A stretch of 64,000 bases of DNA from Anaerolineales bacterium (GCA_014860745.1 JACZJC010000045.1:1-64000); one strand, 5' to 3'. Shown: positions 33,558 through 42,769, counted from the first letter of the stretch. Numbers and translations: made by a program. Notes: a model not told the origin generated them from the sequence alone.

Positions 33558-34910
33558 TTATTTTTTCGCAACCTTGTCCGTAATCTCCAGCGCCTTATCC
33601 AAAATATCCATGCCTTCCTGTAACTGCTCCTCCGTGATGATCAACGGCGGGATGATCAACACCGTATGCCAGTGCGTGTACAAAAACAAGCCGTTATCCA
33701 GGCAGTATTTTCGCAGAGCAATCATCTCCGCCGACGACCCATTCCACAGCGCCATCGGTTCCTTCGTTTTTCGATCCTTGACCAGTTCGATGATGCCGAA
33801 CAAACCGATATTGCGGACTTCGCCAATGGAGGGATGCGCCTCACCAAGATCAGTCAACATTCGCCTCAAGACTCCGCCCATGTCTGCCGCGTGCTCGACG
33901 ATTTTATCCTCCCTCATAGCATGGATATTCGCCACAGCCGCCGCCAAAGAAATGGGATGCGAGGTATACGTCAACCCGCTTTCAAAGGCATGTTCATCGA
34001 AAGCCGCCGCGATTTCAGGTTTCATCGCCACCGCCCCCAACGGCGCATACGCGGAGGTGAGACCTTTGGCCATCGTGATGATATCTGGAATCACATCCCA
34101 ATGTTCAATGGCAAACATTTTTCCCGTACGGCCGAATCCGCTCATCACTTCGTCACAGATCATGACGATGCCGTATTTGTCACACAAGGCGCGCACGCCC
34201 TGCATGTATCCCTGCGGCGGGATGAGAATGCCGTTCGTCCCTGTAACAGTTTCCAGCAGGACGGCGGCGATGGATTCAGGTCCTTCGTAAAGAATGATCT
34301 CCTCGAGGTGATTTAAATAATCGCGCGCGAACTCCTGTTCCGAAATATCAGGATTCGTACGATGAAAAGTTGAACGATACCGATACGGGTCGAGGAAATG
34401 GACCACGCCTGTCATCAAGTTCGGTTCCCACGCCACACGGCGCGGATCGCCCGTCGCTGCCATGGCTCCAGCGGACGCGCCGTGATAAGAGCGATAGCGT
34501 GACAATATTTTGTGCCGCTTTGTATATCCGCGCGCCAGCTTGATGGCGTTTTCGTTCGCGTCCGCGCCGCCGAGGGTGAAGAGTACTTTACTCAACGCGC
34601 CTTTGGGTGTGACCTCTGCCACAGTTTTGCTTGCAATCGCGCGGATTTTCGTAGTCATGCCTGGCGCGGCGTAAGGCAGTTCCGCCGCCTGATCCTGCAT
34701 GGCTTTGATCACGCGCTCGTCGCCGTGACCGATATTCACGCACATTGTCATGGAGTTGAAGTCGAGATAGCGTTTATCGTCCACATCCCAGAAGTACACG
34801 CCTTTGGCGTGTTTGACAGCGATGGGGTTTACTTTGGCTTGCGCAGACCAGGTCCAAAAGACATGTTCTTTGGAAAGCGGGAGAATTTCATCATCAGGGA
34901 GATCAAACAT
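33558..34910 (-). CDS. Class III aminotransferase (taurine/omega-amino acid type)
   Basis: 450 residues, PLP fold type I. Asp253 in VMICDEVMSGFGRTGKM binds the pyridine nitrogen and Lys282 in TMAKGLTSAYAPLGAV forms the Schiff base. SRYRSYHGASAGAMAATGDPRR and FESGLTYTSHPISLAAAVANI are group signatures. The opening (EHVFWTWSAQAKVNPIAVKHAKGVYFWD) resembles taurine-pyruvate aminotransferases, so an omega-amino acid such as taurine is the best guess, not proven. No sulfoacetaldehyde gene is nearby. It is a single gene facing a divergently transcribed kinase-like gene. Confidence 0.82.
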   Translation of the reverse strand: MFDLPDDEILPLSKEHVFWTWSAQAKVNPIAVKHAKGVYFWDVDDKRYLDFNSMTMCVNIGHGDERVIKAMQDQAAELPYAAPGMTTKIRAIASKTVAEVTPKGALSKVLFTLGGADANENAIKLARGYTKRHKILSRYRSYHGASAGAMAATGDPRRVAWEPNLMTGVVHFLDPYRYRSTFHRTNPDISEQEFARDYLNHLEEIILYEGPESIAAVLLETVTGTNGILIPPQGYMQGVRALCDKYGIVMICDEVMSGFGRTGKMFAIEHWDVIPDIITMAKGLTSAYAPLGAVAMKPEIAAAFDEHAFESGLTYTSHPISLAAAVANIHAMREDKIVEHAADMGGVLRRMLTDLGEAHPSIGEVRNIGLFGIIELVKDRKTKEPMALWNGSSAEMIALRKYCLDNGLFLYTHWHTVLIIPPLIITEEQLQEGMDILDKALEITDKVAKK

Positions 34911-34971
34911 GGGGCCTCATTTACGATTTTGGATTTACGATTTCAGATTGACAAATTATACTCCTCGAAAT

Positions 34972-35532
34972 ATGAACCGATTTCCATATAAAAGAATCGT
35001 CGTTATTGGCACGACCTCATCGGGCAAGTCCACTTTGGCAAAAGGAATTTCGGAAAAATTCAACCTGGATTTTATTGAACTGGATGCATTGCATTGGGAG
35101 CCAAATTGGAGGGAAGCAGATATCGAGGTGTTTCGAAAGCGCGTCGAAACAGCGCTCCGTTCAACAGGATGGGTGGTGGCGGGGAATTATCATGTCGTGC
35201 GGGACCTGGTCTGGCCACAGGCGCAGGCTGTCATCTGGCTGGACTATCCCCTCCCCATCGTCTTCTGGCGGATGCTTACCCGCACCATCCGCCGCGCAGT
35301 GATGCGGGAGGAATTATGGAATGGCAACCGTGAATCATTTTGGATACACCTGAAATTATGGTCACAGGATTCGTTATTCAACTGGTTGTTCAAAACCTAT
35401 TGGCGGCGCAAACGTGAAACCCCATCTCTTCTCAATCTCCCAGAACATAGGCATTTGGCATTAATTCAATTCAAACATCCTCGCGAAGCGGAGGAATGGT
35501 TAAACTCAACTGCCCCGAAAGGGAAAGCGTGA
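34972..35532 (+). CDS. Small P-loop kinase-like protein (FlaR/topology-modulation type)
   Basis: 186 residues from the ATG at 34972; a longer reading frame upstream lies in the promoter region of the divergent gene. Walker A is IVVIGTTSSGKST (residues 9-21). DFIELDALHWEPNWREADIEVF is the signature of the adenylate-kinase-like group once annotated as DNA topology modulation (FlaR). VVAGNYHVVRDLVWPQAQAVIWLDYPLPIVFWR is the matching middle part. The actual substrate of this group is unclear; shikimate-kinase-like phosphotransfer is possible. Tail-to-tail with the next membrane protein gene. Confidence 0.78.
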   Translation: MNRFPYKRIVVIGTTSSGKSTLAKGISEKFNLDFIELDALHWEPNWREADIEVFRKRVETALRSTGWVVAGNYHVVRDLVWPQAQAVIWLDYPLPIVFWRMLTRTIRRAVMREELWNGNRESFWIHLKLWSQDSLFNWLFKTYWRRKRETPSLLNLPEHRHLALIQFKHPREAEEWLNSTAPKGKA

Positions 35533-35533
35533 T

Positions 35534-36046
35534 CTATTTTCTAAACCATGCAATGATTTGCGTTAATCCAAGTAAAGTTACACCCAACAGAAAATTTCCC
35601 CACTCTGAAGTCCATTGCCTCCACCAGAGAATAAACATGGATGCAACCAGCAGTCCGCCCAACGCCAGCAGACTGACGCGGGCAAGATGGCGGCGTTCCA
35701 TTCCTTTTGCATCCTCCCTCGCGGCCAGGAAGTGCATTTTTGACCGCAGCTCTGTCATGTCCCAGGCGAATAATGCAAAGATCGCACCGCTGAACATCCA
35801 ACCGATCGGAAAACTTAACCACAAACCAATTATCGCAAACAAGAGGGAAAGGAATAAAGCCACTGGCGATACCCACCTCCAGCCCCGCCACGGAGAAATG
35901 AGCCATAACGCACCAAATGCGATCATCCAGCGCGGAATGACGACGAGCCCCATGCCTGCATATCCCCAGGCCAGCGAACCGATACTGATGATTATGCTCG
36001 ATACAAGTGCCAATCCAGTCAATGCCACCTCCGCAACCTTCGCCAA
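35534..36046 (-). CDS. Four-helix membrane protein, paralog of the 36660 gene
   Basis: 170 residues with five hydrophobic segments. The middle signature FSGAIFALFAWDMTELRSKMHFLA and the later ERRHLARVSLLALGGLLVA align with LAGVIFSLLAWDLTRFFQRLQ and ERAHFMRLALVVGLSLLG in the product of the gene at 36660. The two are duplicates about 1 kb apart on the same strand, with the DUF309 gene between on the other strand. Family not recognised. It overlaps neither neighbour; the stop is one base past the small kinase stop. Confidence 0.6.
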   Translation of the reverse strand: MAKVAEVALTGLALVSSIIISIGSLAWGYAGMGLVVIPRWMIAFGALWLISPWRGWRWVSPVALFLSLLFAIIGLWLSFPIGWMFSGAIFALFAWDMTELRSKMHFLAAREDAKGMERRHLARVSLLALGGLLVASMFILWWRQWTSEWGNFLLGVTLLGLTQIIAWFRK

Positions 36047-36072
36047 ATTCTACCATTGGAGAATAAGCCGCA

Positions 36073-36081
36073 TGATATACT
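36073..36081 (+). promoter_or_regulatory. Extended -10 promoter of the DUF309 gene
   Basis: TGATATACT, TGn-extended -10, 28 bp before the ATG at 36110. Confidence 0.45.
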
Positions 36082-36109
36082 GCCGAATGAAAAGAATGAA
36101 GGACAAAGG

Positions 36110-36619
36110 ATGAATGCTTCACATGAATGTATGGGCGCTTTGCACCCACAAGCCATCGAGGGCATGAAATTGTTCAACGAGAGAAAATTCTTCGAGGCGC
36201 ATGAAGAGCTGGAAACGGCATGGAAGCATGAAACGGGCACCGTGCGCGAGTTATATCGCGGAATTTTGCAAATCGCAGTCACCTATCTGCACATCACGCG
36301 TGGAAATTATGACGGGGCGGTCAAGGTGTATGGACGAAGTTTGAAATGGCTGAAAGATTGGCCCGATGTTTGCAGGGGAATTCAAGTAAAGAAATTTCGC
36401 GACGACGCAAATTTGGTGATGATTGAATTGGAGGGATTGGGGAAGGAAAATATCGGCACGTTCGACATCTCATTGTTCAAGCCGATCCAGTGGAGTGAAA
36501 AAAAGACCTGGATCTGTGACCGCTGCGGCGGCAATATGAATGAAACGAACTGTAAAGTCACCTGTCCAAATTGCGGGAACCGCTTCGATTGCTCGGATCT
36601 GAATATTTATTTTGATTGA
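36110..36619 (+). CDS. DUF309 protein with C-terminal zinc ribbon
   Basis: 169 residues from the ATG at 36110, preceded by AAGGACAAAGG; an in-frame ATG at 36056 lies upstream of the likely promoter. The DUF309 core is MKLFNERKFFEAHEELETAWKHETGTVRELYRGILQIAVTYLHITRGN, a helical bundle with the conserved E-x-H-E motif. The last 35 residues add a two-pair Cys ribbon (ICDRCGGNMNETNCKVTCPNCGNRF) that most DUF309 proteins lack. DUF309 proteins are uncharacterised; the ribbon may bind zinc and nucleic acid or protein. Confidence 0.75.
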   Translation: MNASHECMGALHPQAIEGMKLFNERKFFEAHEELETAWKHETGTVRELYRGILQIAVTYLHITRGNYDGAVKVYGRSLKWLKDWPDVCRGIQVKKFRDDANLVMIELEGLGKENIGTFDISLFKPIQWSEKKTWICDRCGGNMNETNCKVTCPNCGNRFDCSDLNIYFD

Positions 36620-36659
36620 AATAAACCATCACCCTAACCCCTTAATCTCAGAGGATGGG

Positions 36660-37154
36660 TCACTCATGGCTTCGCAGACGATAGACCAGCGCGCTGATTC
36701 CCCAAACCCCTAAAAGGGCCAGAACTGCGGCTGAACCAAATGTCAGGGTGACGTGTATGCGGGCCGCAGCAAAATACCCCAATAAACTCAAGCCCACCAC
36801 AAGGGCAAGGCGCATAAAATGCGCGCGTTCCGCTTTGCCGGCATCCTGTGTGCTGTTCGTCATTTGAAGACGTTGAAAAAAGCGGGTCAAATCCCAGGCG
36901 AGCAGGGAAAAGATCACCCCTGCCAGGGTCAACACAGGCGAAACTCCGGCCCAAAGGCAGGCAAGGGAAATAACATTGAAGACCGCAAATAATAATCCGC
37001 TGTACCGAAACAACCTCCGTGCAAAGAGGACGATCCATACAAGACCCGCGAGCAAAACGGTCACCGCTGAAGAGACATGCATCGCGGCAACCAGACCGAA
37101 GGCCAGCGCGCCAGCGCCGGCAATGATCGAAGTATAAATAAGATATCGAGTCAT
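36660..37154 (-). CDS. Small membrane protein of the MoxR/DUF58 operon
   Basis: 164 residues from the ATG at 37154, which overlaps the DUF58 stop (ATGA); longer frames upstream are inside DUF58. Five hydrophobic segments. Shared motif with the 35534 product (SLLAWDLTRF; AERAHFMRLALV). It closes the five-gene minus-strand operon. No known function. Confidence 0.6.
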   Translation of the reverse strand: MTRYLIYTSIIAGAGALAFGLVAAMHVSSAVTVLLAGLVWIVLFARRLFRYSGLLFAVFNVISLACLWAGVSPVLTLAGVIFSLLAWDLTRFFQRLQMTNSTQDAGKAERAHFMRLALVVGLSLLGYFAAARIHVTLTFGSAAVLALLGVWGISALVYRLRSHE

Positions 37155-38449
37155 TTTCGCCCCACTCCGCGTCCACGCTGGATGGCGTGCAAAAATGCAG
37201 CCGGGCGGCTCAACGAGGCGCGCACTGCCTGCTCGAAAGGCTTTGACACATCCCAATTAACGACCTGCACACCCCTATGGCGAAGGTCCCGCAGCAGCAC
37301 TTCGCGTTGAAGCCTGGCGATGCGGGCCGCCAGTTTCACCGATGGATTTTCGCCAAGTCCACGAGCTTCGAAAGAGACCGGGTCTGGGCTGATGACCAGC
37401 AGTTGATATCCACGGGCATGCAATTTGGAAAGCAGTTCCATTTCCCCTCCGCCGAGCGGACTGATAAGGATGATCTGTGAGTTTGGGGGAAATAACCTGC
37501 GTGGAACGATCAAGGTTTTGAAATTATGGGTTTCGCCCGTTTCCGCCAGGGCGAGGTCCTGCATGATTCGTTCGCGTTGATATTTGCCGTAACCGGGGGA
37601 AGTCCACTTATTGCGTTTGCCATAGATGAATAAACCGACCCGATTCCCTTCCGCCAATAAAGAAGACGCAACTGCGACTGCGGCAAGAACAGAATCTTCA
37701 AAGATCGAGCGTCCGCCGCTGAAATCATTTACGCGCCGCCTGCCGTCCAGCACGATGCCAACGTCCGCAACCCGCTCCTGCTCATATTCGTTCGAGAAAA
37801 GCACCTCGCCCTGTCTGGCGGAAACACGCCAGTTGATATGATGCGGTGAATCCCCTGCGTGATATTCACGCAGGCCGAAAAACTCAATGCCCGTTCCGCC
37901 CTGATGTGCAGGAATCACTCCGGAGTAAACGCGAGTCTCACGGGGTTGAATGGCAATGTGTCGGATGCGGGAAACCGGGGGCAGGATGAGCAACTGTCCG
38001 CGTGTGGGAAGAGCCGCGCGCTTCACTATCAATCCCAAACGATCCTCGGCAATCACTTGGATTTCGTCAAAGTAATGACTCCCCCGTCTCCCTCGCACGG
38101 TGTAAGACCACGAAATGCTTTCGCTGGCAGGGATACTGACCAACCGACTCGATGCGCCTTCGATAGTTTTTAGAAATGCAGGCAGCGGATCGTGAAGCAA
38201 AACCTGCTCCAGGGAATTGCCATGATTTATGACCTTTATCTCCACCATGACCGTTTCGCCGGGCGCGATTCTTTCCGCGCTGATGGTTCGCTCGGCGGTC
38301 AGACGGAGTTCCTCCGGCCCGCGCCATAAACCTGCAAGCAAATACAAAACCAAAGGCAGCGCCAATGCCACCATCGCCCCGTTCAACGTGGCAAGACCAG
38401 CGAGAACGATGAGATAGATGAGCGCAGCCAGCAACGCAATGCGGCTCAT
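37151..38449 (-). CDS. DUF58 / von Willebrand A-like membrane protein
   Basis: 432 residues from the ATG at 38449, which overlaps the MoxR stop (TAATG). Two N-terminal helices (ALLAALIYLIVLAGLATLNGAMVALALPLVLYLLAGLW) lead to a DUF11-like beta region (TVMVEIKVINHGNSLEQVLLHDPLP). The DUF58 signature follows (GTGIEFFGLREYHAGDSPHHINWRVSARQGEVLFSNEYEQER), then a VWA-like part with VGIVLDGRR. DUF58 proteins pair with MoxR AAA ATPases, which are thought to remodel or insert metal into VWA partners. Its position directly after MoxR fits. Confidence 0.88.
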   Translation of the reverse strand: MSRIALLAALIYLIVLAGLATLNGAMVALALPLVLYLLAGLWRGPEELRLTAERTISAERIAPGETVMVEIKVINHGNSLEQVLLHDPLPAFLKTIEGASSRLVSIPASESISWSYTVRGRRGSHYFDEIQVIAEDRLGLIVKRAALPTRGQLLILPPVSRIRHIAIQPRETRVYSGVIPAHQGGTGIEFFGLREYHAGDSPHHINWRVSARQGEVLFSNEYEQERVADVGIVLDGRRRVNDFSGGRSIFEDSVLAAVAVASSLLAEGNRVGLFIYGKRNKWTSPGYGKYQRERIMQDLALAETGETHNFKTLIVPRRLFPPNSQIILISPLGGGEMELLSKLHARGYQLLVISPDPVSFEARGLGENPSVKLAARIARLQREVLLRDLRHRGVQVVNWDVSKPFEQAVRASLSRPAAFLHAIQRGRGVGRK

Positions 38450-39411
38450 TACGCTCCTGCAACCACCGGCACGGCAACTTTTCGGAAAACGTCGTTGATG
38501 ACTTCGCCGGTAATATCCCGCGCCACCCAATATTCCGGCAGGAGGATGATGCGGTGCGAAAGGATTGGAGTCGAAAATCGCTTGATGTCGTCGGGCAAGA
38601 TAAAATCACGGCCATTCAACGCCGCATGAGCCCGCGCCATTTTCAGGAAGGCCAGCGATGCGCGCGGACTTGCACCCACTGCCACGCGGCGGTCGTTGCG
38701 GGTTTCATGCACGAGGCAGGCAATGTATTCTTCGAGGTCGGAATCCACATGCACAGCCTCAACCAATGCGCGCATCTTCAACAGCTTTGCAGCAGAAGTG
38801 ACTGGCTTCAATTCCACTTCATCCTGCCGACGTGTGTGGCGGCGGTTCAATATTTCCTTTTCTTCCGACACATCGGGGTAACCGATCGAAAGCTTCAGCA
38901 TGAAACGATCAAGTTGTGCTTCGGGCAAAGGAAACGTACCTTCATATTCGATCGGGTTTTGAGTTGCCATCACCAAAAAAGGATCAGGCAATACCATGCT
39001 CTCGCCTTCAAGAGTCACTTGTCCTTCCTGCATGGCTTCGAGCAAAGCCGATTGGGTCTTCGGCGAAGCGCGGTTGATTTCATCCGCGAGCACGATGTTG
39101 GAAAAGATCGGTCCCCGCCGAAGTTGAAAACGATTATGTGCGCGGTCCAAAACATAACTGCCGGTTATATCGCCAGGCAAAAGGTCCGGCGTGAATTGAA
39201 TACGCTTGAAATCGAGTCCCAGTACGGCGGCGAAGGAACGCGCGATCAGGGTCTTTCCCAGCCCGGGATAATCTTCCAACAGCACATGGCCGCCCGCCAG
39301 CACCGCAGACATGATCAACTCCAGCACACCGCGTTTGCCAACCACTGCGCGCTCCACTTCGTCCATCACTTTTTTTGCGGTTACTGCAACATCGTTTACT
39401 TTACCGGTCAT
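38449..39411 (-). CDS. MoxR-family AAA ATPase
   Basis: 320 residues from the ATG at 39411 with GGAG 7 bp upstream. Walker A GLGKT (residues 50-54 in LLEDYPGLGKTLIARSF), Walker B SNIVLADEINRASPKTQSALLEAMQEGQV, sensor 1 LVMATQNPIEYEGTFPLPEAQLDRFM, and sensor 2 ASPRASLAFLKMARAHAAL. This is the typical MRP/MoxR chaperone-like ATPase. The start lies 11 bp inside the upstream gene and the stop overlaps the DUF58 start, so the cluster is tightly coupled. Confidence 0.95.
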   Translation of the reverse strand: MTGKVNDVAVTAKKVMDEVERAVVGKRGVLELIMSAVLAGGHVLLEDYPGLGKTLIARSFAAVLGLDFKRIQFTPDLLPGDITGSYVLDRAHNRFQLRRGPIFSNIVLADEINRASPKTQSALLEAMQEGQVTLEGESMVLPDPFLVMATQNPIEYEGTFPLPEAQLDRFMLKLSIGYPDVSEEKEILNRRHTRRQDEVELKPVTSAAKLLKMRALVEAVHVDSDLEEYIACLVHETRNDRRVAVGASPRASLAFLKMARAHAALNGRDFILPDDIKRFSTPILSHRIILLPEYWVARDITGEVINDVFRKVAVPVVAGA

Positions 39412-39991
39412 GTCTGATCTCCATTTGCTCTTCAAGATAATCCACTACTTGCTCCAACTCGATGTCAAGCGGCGTGTCCGCCTTCTTTAGCAGCAACCCA
39501 TCCGGCGCGTAATCTGCATAGGATGTATTGATTCCCGCATCTAAAAAAGCCTGGACCCTGTCCGATGGCGGCGGGATTCGGTTCGAGGTCCCGCGTGAAG
39601 CGGTTTGCAAAATCGTCTGCTGGACTTTGCCAAGCAGGTTCGCGATCTGCCATTTGAAATAGATTCCGCGATGCCGCTCCTCGATCCATTCCGCCATCGC
39701 CTCCACCGGACCGATCACCGGGTCGGCCATCTCCGGGCTTGATTCCTCCCGAAAGCGTTTCCCGTAAAAACTTCCCACGGCAATGTATAAAATCAGGAGC
39801 ACCAAAAACAACCACAGCACCTGTTGAGGAATTGTCCTGCCCATAAGATTCAACGTCCACACCATGTATGCAGCAGCACGGATGATTACGCCCGATATCA
39901 CATGGCGCGCGGGATACACCAAAACCGCGATAAGTATTAATAACAACCCGGAAAGAAGCGGCTTCCAGAATTTTACGGTTTCGATTCGCAT
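39401..39991 (-). CDS. Membrane protein of the MoxR operon
   Basis: 196 residues from the ATG at 39991, 19 bp inside the previous gene; a TTG at 40015 is an alternative. Two hydrophobic helices (PLLSGLLLILIAVLVYPARHVISGVIIRAAAYMVW; VLWLFLVLLILYIAVGSFYG) lead to a cytoplasmic part rich in charged residues (EWIEERHRGIYFKWQIANLLGKVQQTIL). I do not recognise a family. It occupies the slot between the DUF4129 gene and MoxR, where similar operons often carry an uncharacterised membrane protein. Confidence 0.65.
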   Translation of the reverse strand: MRIETVKFWKPLLSGLLLILIAVLVYPARHVISGVIIRAAAYMVWTLNLMGRTIPQQVLWLFLVLLILYIAVGSFYGKRFREESSPEMADPVIGPVEAMAEWIEERHRGIYFKWQIANLLGKVQQTILQTASRGTSNRIPPPSDRVQAFLDAGINTSYADYAPDGLLLKKADTPLDIELEQVVDYLEEQMEIRHDR

Positions 39992-40836
39992 GCTGTCAGA
40001 ATGCTGGTCAGGCAATTCTTCGCCTCCTTGATTTCATCGGCGCTGACGTTTTCGCCCCCATAGCGGACGCGTTCGAAAACCCGCGTCAACCCGTGCACGG
40101 CATCACCCGGCAGCCCCGCACGTTCGAGCCTTTCAGCAAATTCAGCAGGAGTCATTGCCGCATCACGGACAAGTCCGCGATGCTCATTCACCGCCGCGTT
40201 CATCCTCGAATAACAACGGATAATGGCATTTCTAGATTCCTTGTTTTTTGAAAGGTCGCTCAATGTGGAACGGGCTATTTCGGCAAGCTCCCCCAAACCG
40301 GCTTTTGGCTGAAACCATTTGTCCACAAAGCGGTTGAACAGGATAATGGCAACCGCGGCAACCGCAATGACAATCACGAACGTGATCAACAATTCCCATT
40401 GCGAGGTGACCTGCGGCTGAGTGAATTGAGGCAGTTCTGCATTCGATCCGGGCGCAGGAGTTAGCGAGTCATCCCCTTCGAACAAGGTCGGGTTATTTCG
40501 GGCAAGCTGGTTGACAACCAGCATGACGATAAATGTGAAGGCGAAAAAGCGCAGGATCATCGGAAGCAATCCTTTGCTGGTCTGCGGGCGGACGGGACCG
40601 AGCATGGCCAGGAACAAAAGAATGAACATGCCGATCACAAAATAACGGAACCACGAAAACTGAGGCGTATTCCCCGGGTTGGCTGAATCTGAAAGCCGAA
40701 ATAAGTTATCGAACCTGACCATGTTTGGCTGGTCAAATTCCATACCGCTTAGCCCCGCCGCCAGGACAACCAGAACGACCAAGGAAACGAACGCCAGCAG
40801 GATGATCCAAACTTTTCCGTTCGAGATTAATTTCAT
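39973..40836 (-). CDS. DUF4129 membrane protein
   Basis: 287 residues. Four hydrophobic helices (about 8-28, 65-82, 90-110, 148-166) frame an extracellular loop. The C-terminal cytoplasmic domain is DUF4129 (RNAIIRCYSRMNAAVNEHRGLVRDAAMTPAEFAERLERAGLPGDAVHGLTRVFERVRYGG). DUF4129 domains usually sit at the C-terminus of transglutaminase-like proteins in MoxR/DUF58 operons. Here the transglutaminase domain is missing and the domain is on a small membrane protein. It is first in the operon, 113 bp from the divergent fabL gene. Confidence 0.8.
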   Translation of the reverse strand: MKLISNGKVWIILLAFVSLVVLVVLAAGLSGMEFDQPNMVRFDNLFRLSDSANPGNTPQFSWFRYFVIGMFILLFLAMLGPVRPQTSKGLLPMILRFFAFTFIVMLVVNQLARNNPTLFEGDDSLTPAPGSNAELPQFTQPQVTSQWELLITFVIVIAVAAVAIILFNRFVDKWFQPKAGLGELAEIARSTLSDLSKNKESRNAIIRCYSRMNAAVNEHRGLVRDAAMTPAEFAERLERAGLPGDAVHGLTRVFERVRYGGENVSADEIKEAKNCLTSILTACESKP

Positions 40837-40912
40837 AAGTTATCTGAGTTATTTTACCAAGAACCCGTTTGGAAGCTGACCGCCTGTAGGAGGGTTTTTC
40901 CCACAGACACTC

Positions 40913-40921
40913 TGGTATACT
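40913..40921 (+). promoter_or_regulatory. Extended -10 promoter of the fabL-like gene
   Basis: TGGTATACT, TGn-extended -10, 28 bp before the ATG at 40950. A GGAAAAG ribosome site is between. Confidence 0.5.
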
Positions 40922-40949
40922 GCCAATCAAAAATCAGGAAAAGAATCCC

Positions 40950-41720
40950 ATGTCCACTTTTATCAACAAAATTGCCCTCGTTACGGGTTCGGGACGGGGC
41001 ATCGGCAAGGCGATTGCCATGCATTTCGCGAGACATGGCGCGGATGTGGTGGTTAATTTCTTCCGCAACCGCGCTCCTGCCGAAGAGACGGCACATGAAA
41101 TTGAAAAACTCGGGCGCCGCGCCTTGCTTGTCAAAGCGGACATGGGTGACCTCGACGACCTTAACCGTCTCTTCGATGAAGCAGAAAAGGAGTTCGGCGG
41201 GTTGGATATTCTCGTTCATAATGCGGCTTCGGGCTACAACCGCCCCGCGATGGAACAAAAACCCAAGGGCTGGGATTGGACGATGAACATCAATGCCCGC
41301 GCCTTGCTTTTCTTGTCACAGCGTGCTGCGACTCTCATGGAAAAACGCGGCGGCGGGAAAATTGTCAGCATTTCGAGCGCGGGGTCCGTCCGTGTGCTGC
41401 CGGATTATGTCGTGGTTGGCGCGAGCAAGGCGGCATTGGAGTCCCTCACGCGCTACCTGGGTGTGGAGTTAATTTCGAAGGGAATCAATGTCAATGCCGT
41501 GTCACCAGGCGTGGTGGAGACGGATGCGCTTCATCATTTCGCCTCGATGGGCAACCAGGATGTCATCCTGCAAAAGTTCATCGCGCAGGTTCCAGCGGGT
41601 CGGCTCATCACACCTGAGGAAGTTGCAGAGGTGGTCGCATTTTTATGTTCCCCGCCCGCATCCATGATCGTGGGTCAAACGATTGTGGTGGATGGCGGTT
41701 ATACTTTGCCCATCTCATAG
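40950..41720 (+). CDS. fabL: Enoyl-ACP reductase, FabL-like SDR
   Basis: 256 residues, short-chain dehydrogenase fold. The cofactor loop is TGSGRGIGK (12-20) and the catalytic Tyr153 and Lys160 lie in YVVVGASKAALESLTRYLGVEL. The stretch VHNAASGYNRPAMEQKPKGWDWTMNINARALLF followed by KIVSISSAGSVRVLPDY matches the distinctive Bacillus FabL pattern (NAASG-x-RP-x-ME; HWDWTMNINAKALLF). FabL reduces enoyl-ACP with NADPH in fatty acid elongation and is resistant to triclosan-type inhibition. An ordinary SDR of other function remains possible because no fab genes are adjacent. Confidence 0.8.
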   Translation: MSTFINKIALVTGSGRGIGKAIAMHFARHGADVVVNFFRNRAPAEETAHEIEKLGRRALLVKADMGDLDDLNRLFDEAEKEFGGLDILVHNAASGYNRPAMEQKPKGWDWTMNINARALLFLSQRAATLMEKRGGGKIVSISSAGSVRVLPDYVVVGASKAALESLTRYLGVELISKGINVNAVSPGVVETDALHHFASMGNQDVILQKFIAQVPAGRLITPEEVAEVVAFLCSPPASMIVGQTIVVDGGYTLPIS

Positions 41721-41808
41721 CAAGCGTGCCCCTTCAGGATTATTGTGGTTTCTTTTCTTATTGGGCGGGTTGCTCCTACTTATATGAAATAAATTTAGTC
41801 AGGTGAAT

Positions 41809-42564
41809 ATGTCTCTCTTTCAAATTCCTCCCCCCACTCGTTTCGACCTGCGCTTTTCCATCGTAGGGATCCCTGTGCGCGTCCATCCACTTTTTTGGTT
41901 GATCGCCGTTTTATTTGGAGCCTCCTCCAACAGCATTCCCGGTCTGCTGATTTGGGTGATCGCCATCTTCATTTCCATCCTTATCCACGAATTGGGGCAC
42001 GCGCTCGCCATGCGCCGCCATGGACAGGGCTCGCAGATCATTCTGCATTTTGCGGGCGGGCTGACCATCCCCGAGTCCATGGCCTGGGGCGGCGGATATG
42101 CAAGTGTGGCGATCACGGCGAATCAGCAAATTTTCATTTCACTGGCTGGACCGTTTGCAGGGTTTCTACTTGCGACATTGCTCCTTGTGGTTTCTGCCTT
42201 GCTGGGCGGGACGATCATCCCTAACTTTGTACTTGGCATCATTCCCTTTCCCATCGTTTTCCTGCCGATCGGCGAACTTGCAACAACCTTTGTTATGAGC
42301 ATGCTCTGGGTGAATATTTTTTGGGGCATCGTCAACCTCATGCCTGTCAACCCATTGGATGGCGGCACCGTGGCCCGCAATATTTTGATTCAATATGACC
42401 CTTGGAATGGCGTGCGAACCTCTCTCTGGCTTTCCGTCATTACAGGTGCACTTATCGCTATCGCAGGCTTCGTCTTCCTCCGCAGCACTTACATGGCCTT
42501 CCTTTTTGGGCTGCTGGCGTTTCAAAGTTATCAAGCCTTGCAGGCAGGGTCAGGAAGAGGATAA
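41809..42564 (+). CDS. Site-2 protease family M50 membrane metalloprotease
   Basis: 251 residues from the ATG at 41809; a GTG two codons earlier is the alternative. HELGH (His60, Glu61, His64) in ISILIHELGHALAMRRHGQGSQ gives the zinc and catalytic residues. NPLDGG in NLMPVNPLDGGTVARNI gives the third ligand Asp. Six hydrophobic helices; no PDZ domain, so this is the compact group that often lacks an assigned substrate. Intramembrane cleavage of a signal peptide remnant or anti-sigma factor is a general family role; the target here is unknown. Confidence 0.88.
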   Translation: MSLFQIPPPTRFDLRFSIVGIPVRVHPLFWLIAVLFGASSNSIPGLLIWVIAIFISILIHELGHALAMRRHGQGSQIILHFAGGLTIPESMAWGGGYASVAITANQQIFISLAGPFAGFLLATLLLVVSALLGGTIIPNFVLGIIPFPIVFLPIGELATTFVMSMLWVNIFWGIVNLMPVNPLDGGTVARNILIQYDPWNGVRTSLWLSVITGALIAIAGFVFLRSTYMAFLFGLLAFQSYQALQAGSGRG

Positions 42565-42589
42565 TAGTTTTCTGCTGCATAAACGGCGA

Positions 42590-42620
42590 ACAAAAATTCA
42601 CCCAAGCGAGTGAATTTTTG
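42590..42620 (+). terminator. Intrinsic terminator after the site-2 protease gene
   Basis: CAAAAATTCAC and GTGAATTTTTG pair around the loop CCAAGCGA, with a T run in the right arm. Confidence 0.75.
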
Positions 42621-42729
42621 TTAACCCTATTACGGAACCGGTCAATACGAGAATGAAATTGCCTGGCTGAAAAAACCCTGCAGCGTATTCGAAAACTTCC
42701 CGCGATGGAAATGCCAAAGGCATAAAATT

Positions 42730-42762
42730 AAATTGCTCCGTGCTGGCAGGACGGAGCAATTT
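42730..42762 (-). terminator. Terminator after the sulfatase gene
   Basis: AAATTGCTCCGT (42730-42741) and ACGGAGCAATTT (42751-42762) are perfect arms. On the minus strand the stem is followed by T-rich sequence. Confidence 0.75.
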
Positions 42763-42769
42763 TCGTAAA

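Noticed and set aside
38554-39417. 287-codon plus-strand ORF opposite MoxR
   Set aside because: The minus strand encodes all MoxR motifs in order, so this frame is a shadow.
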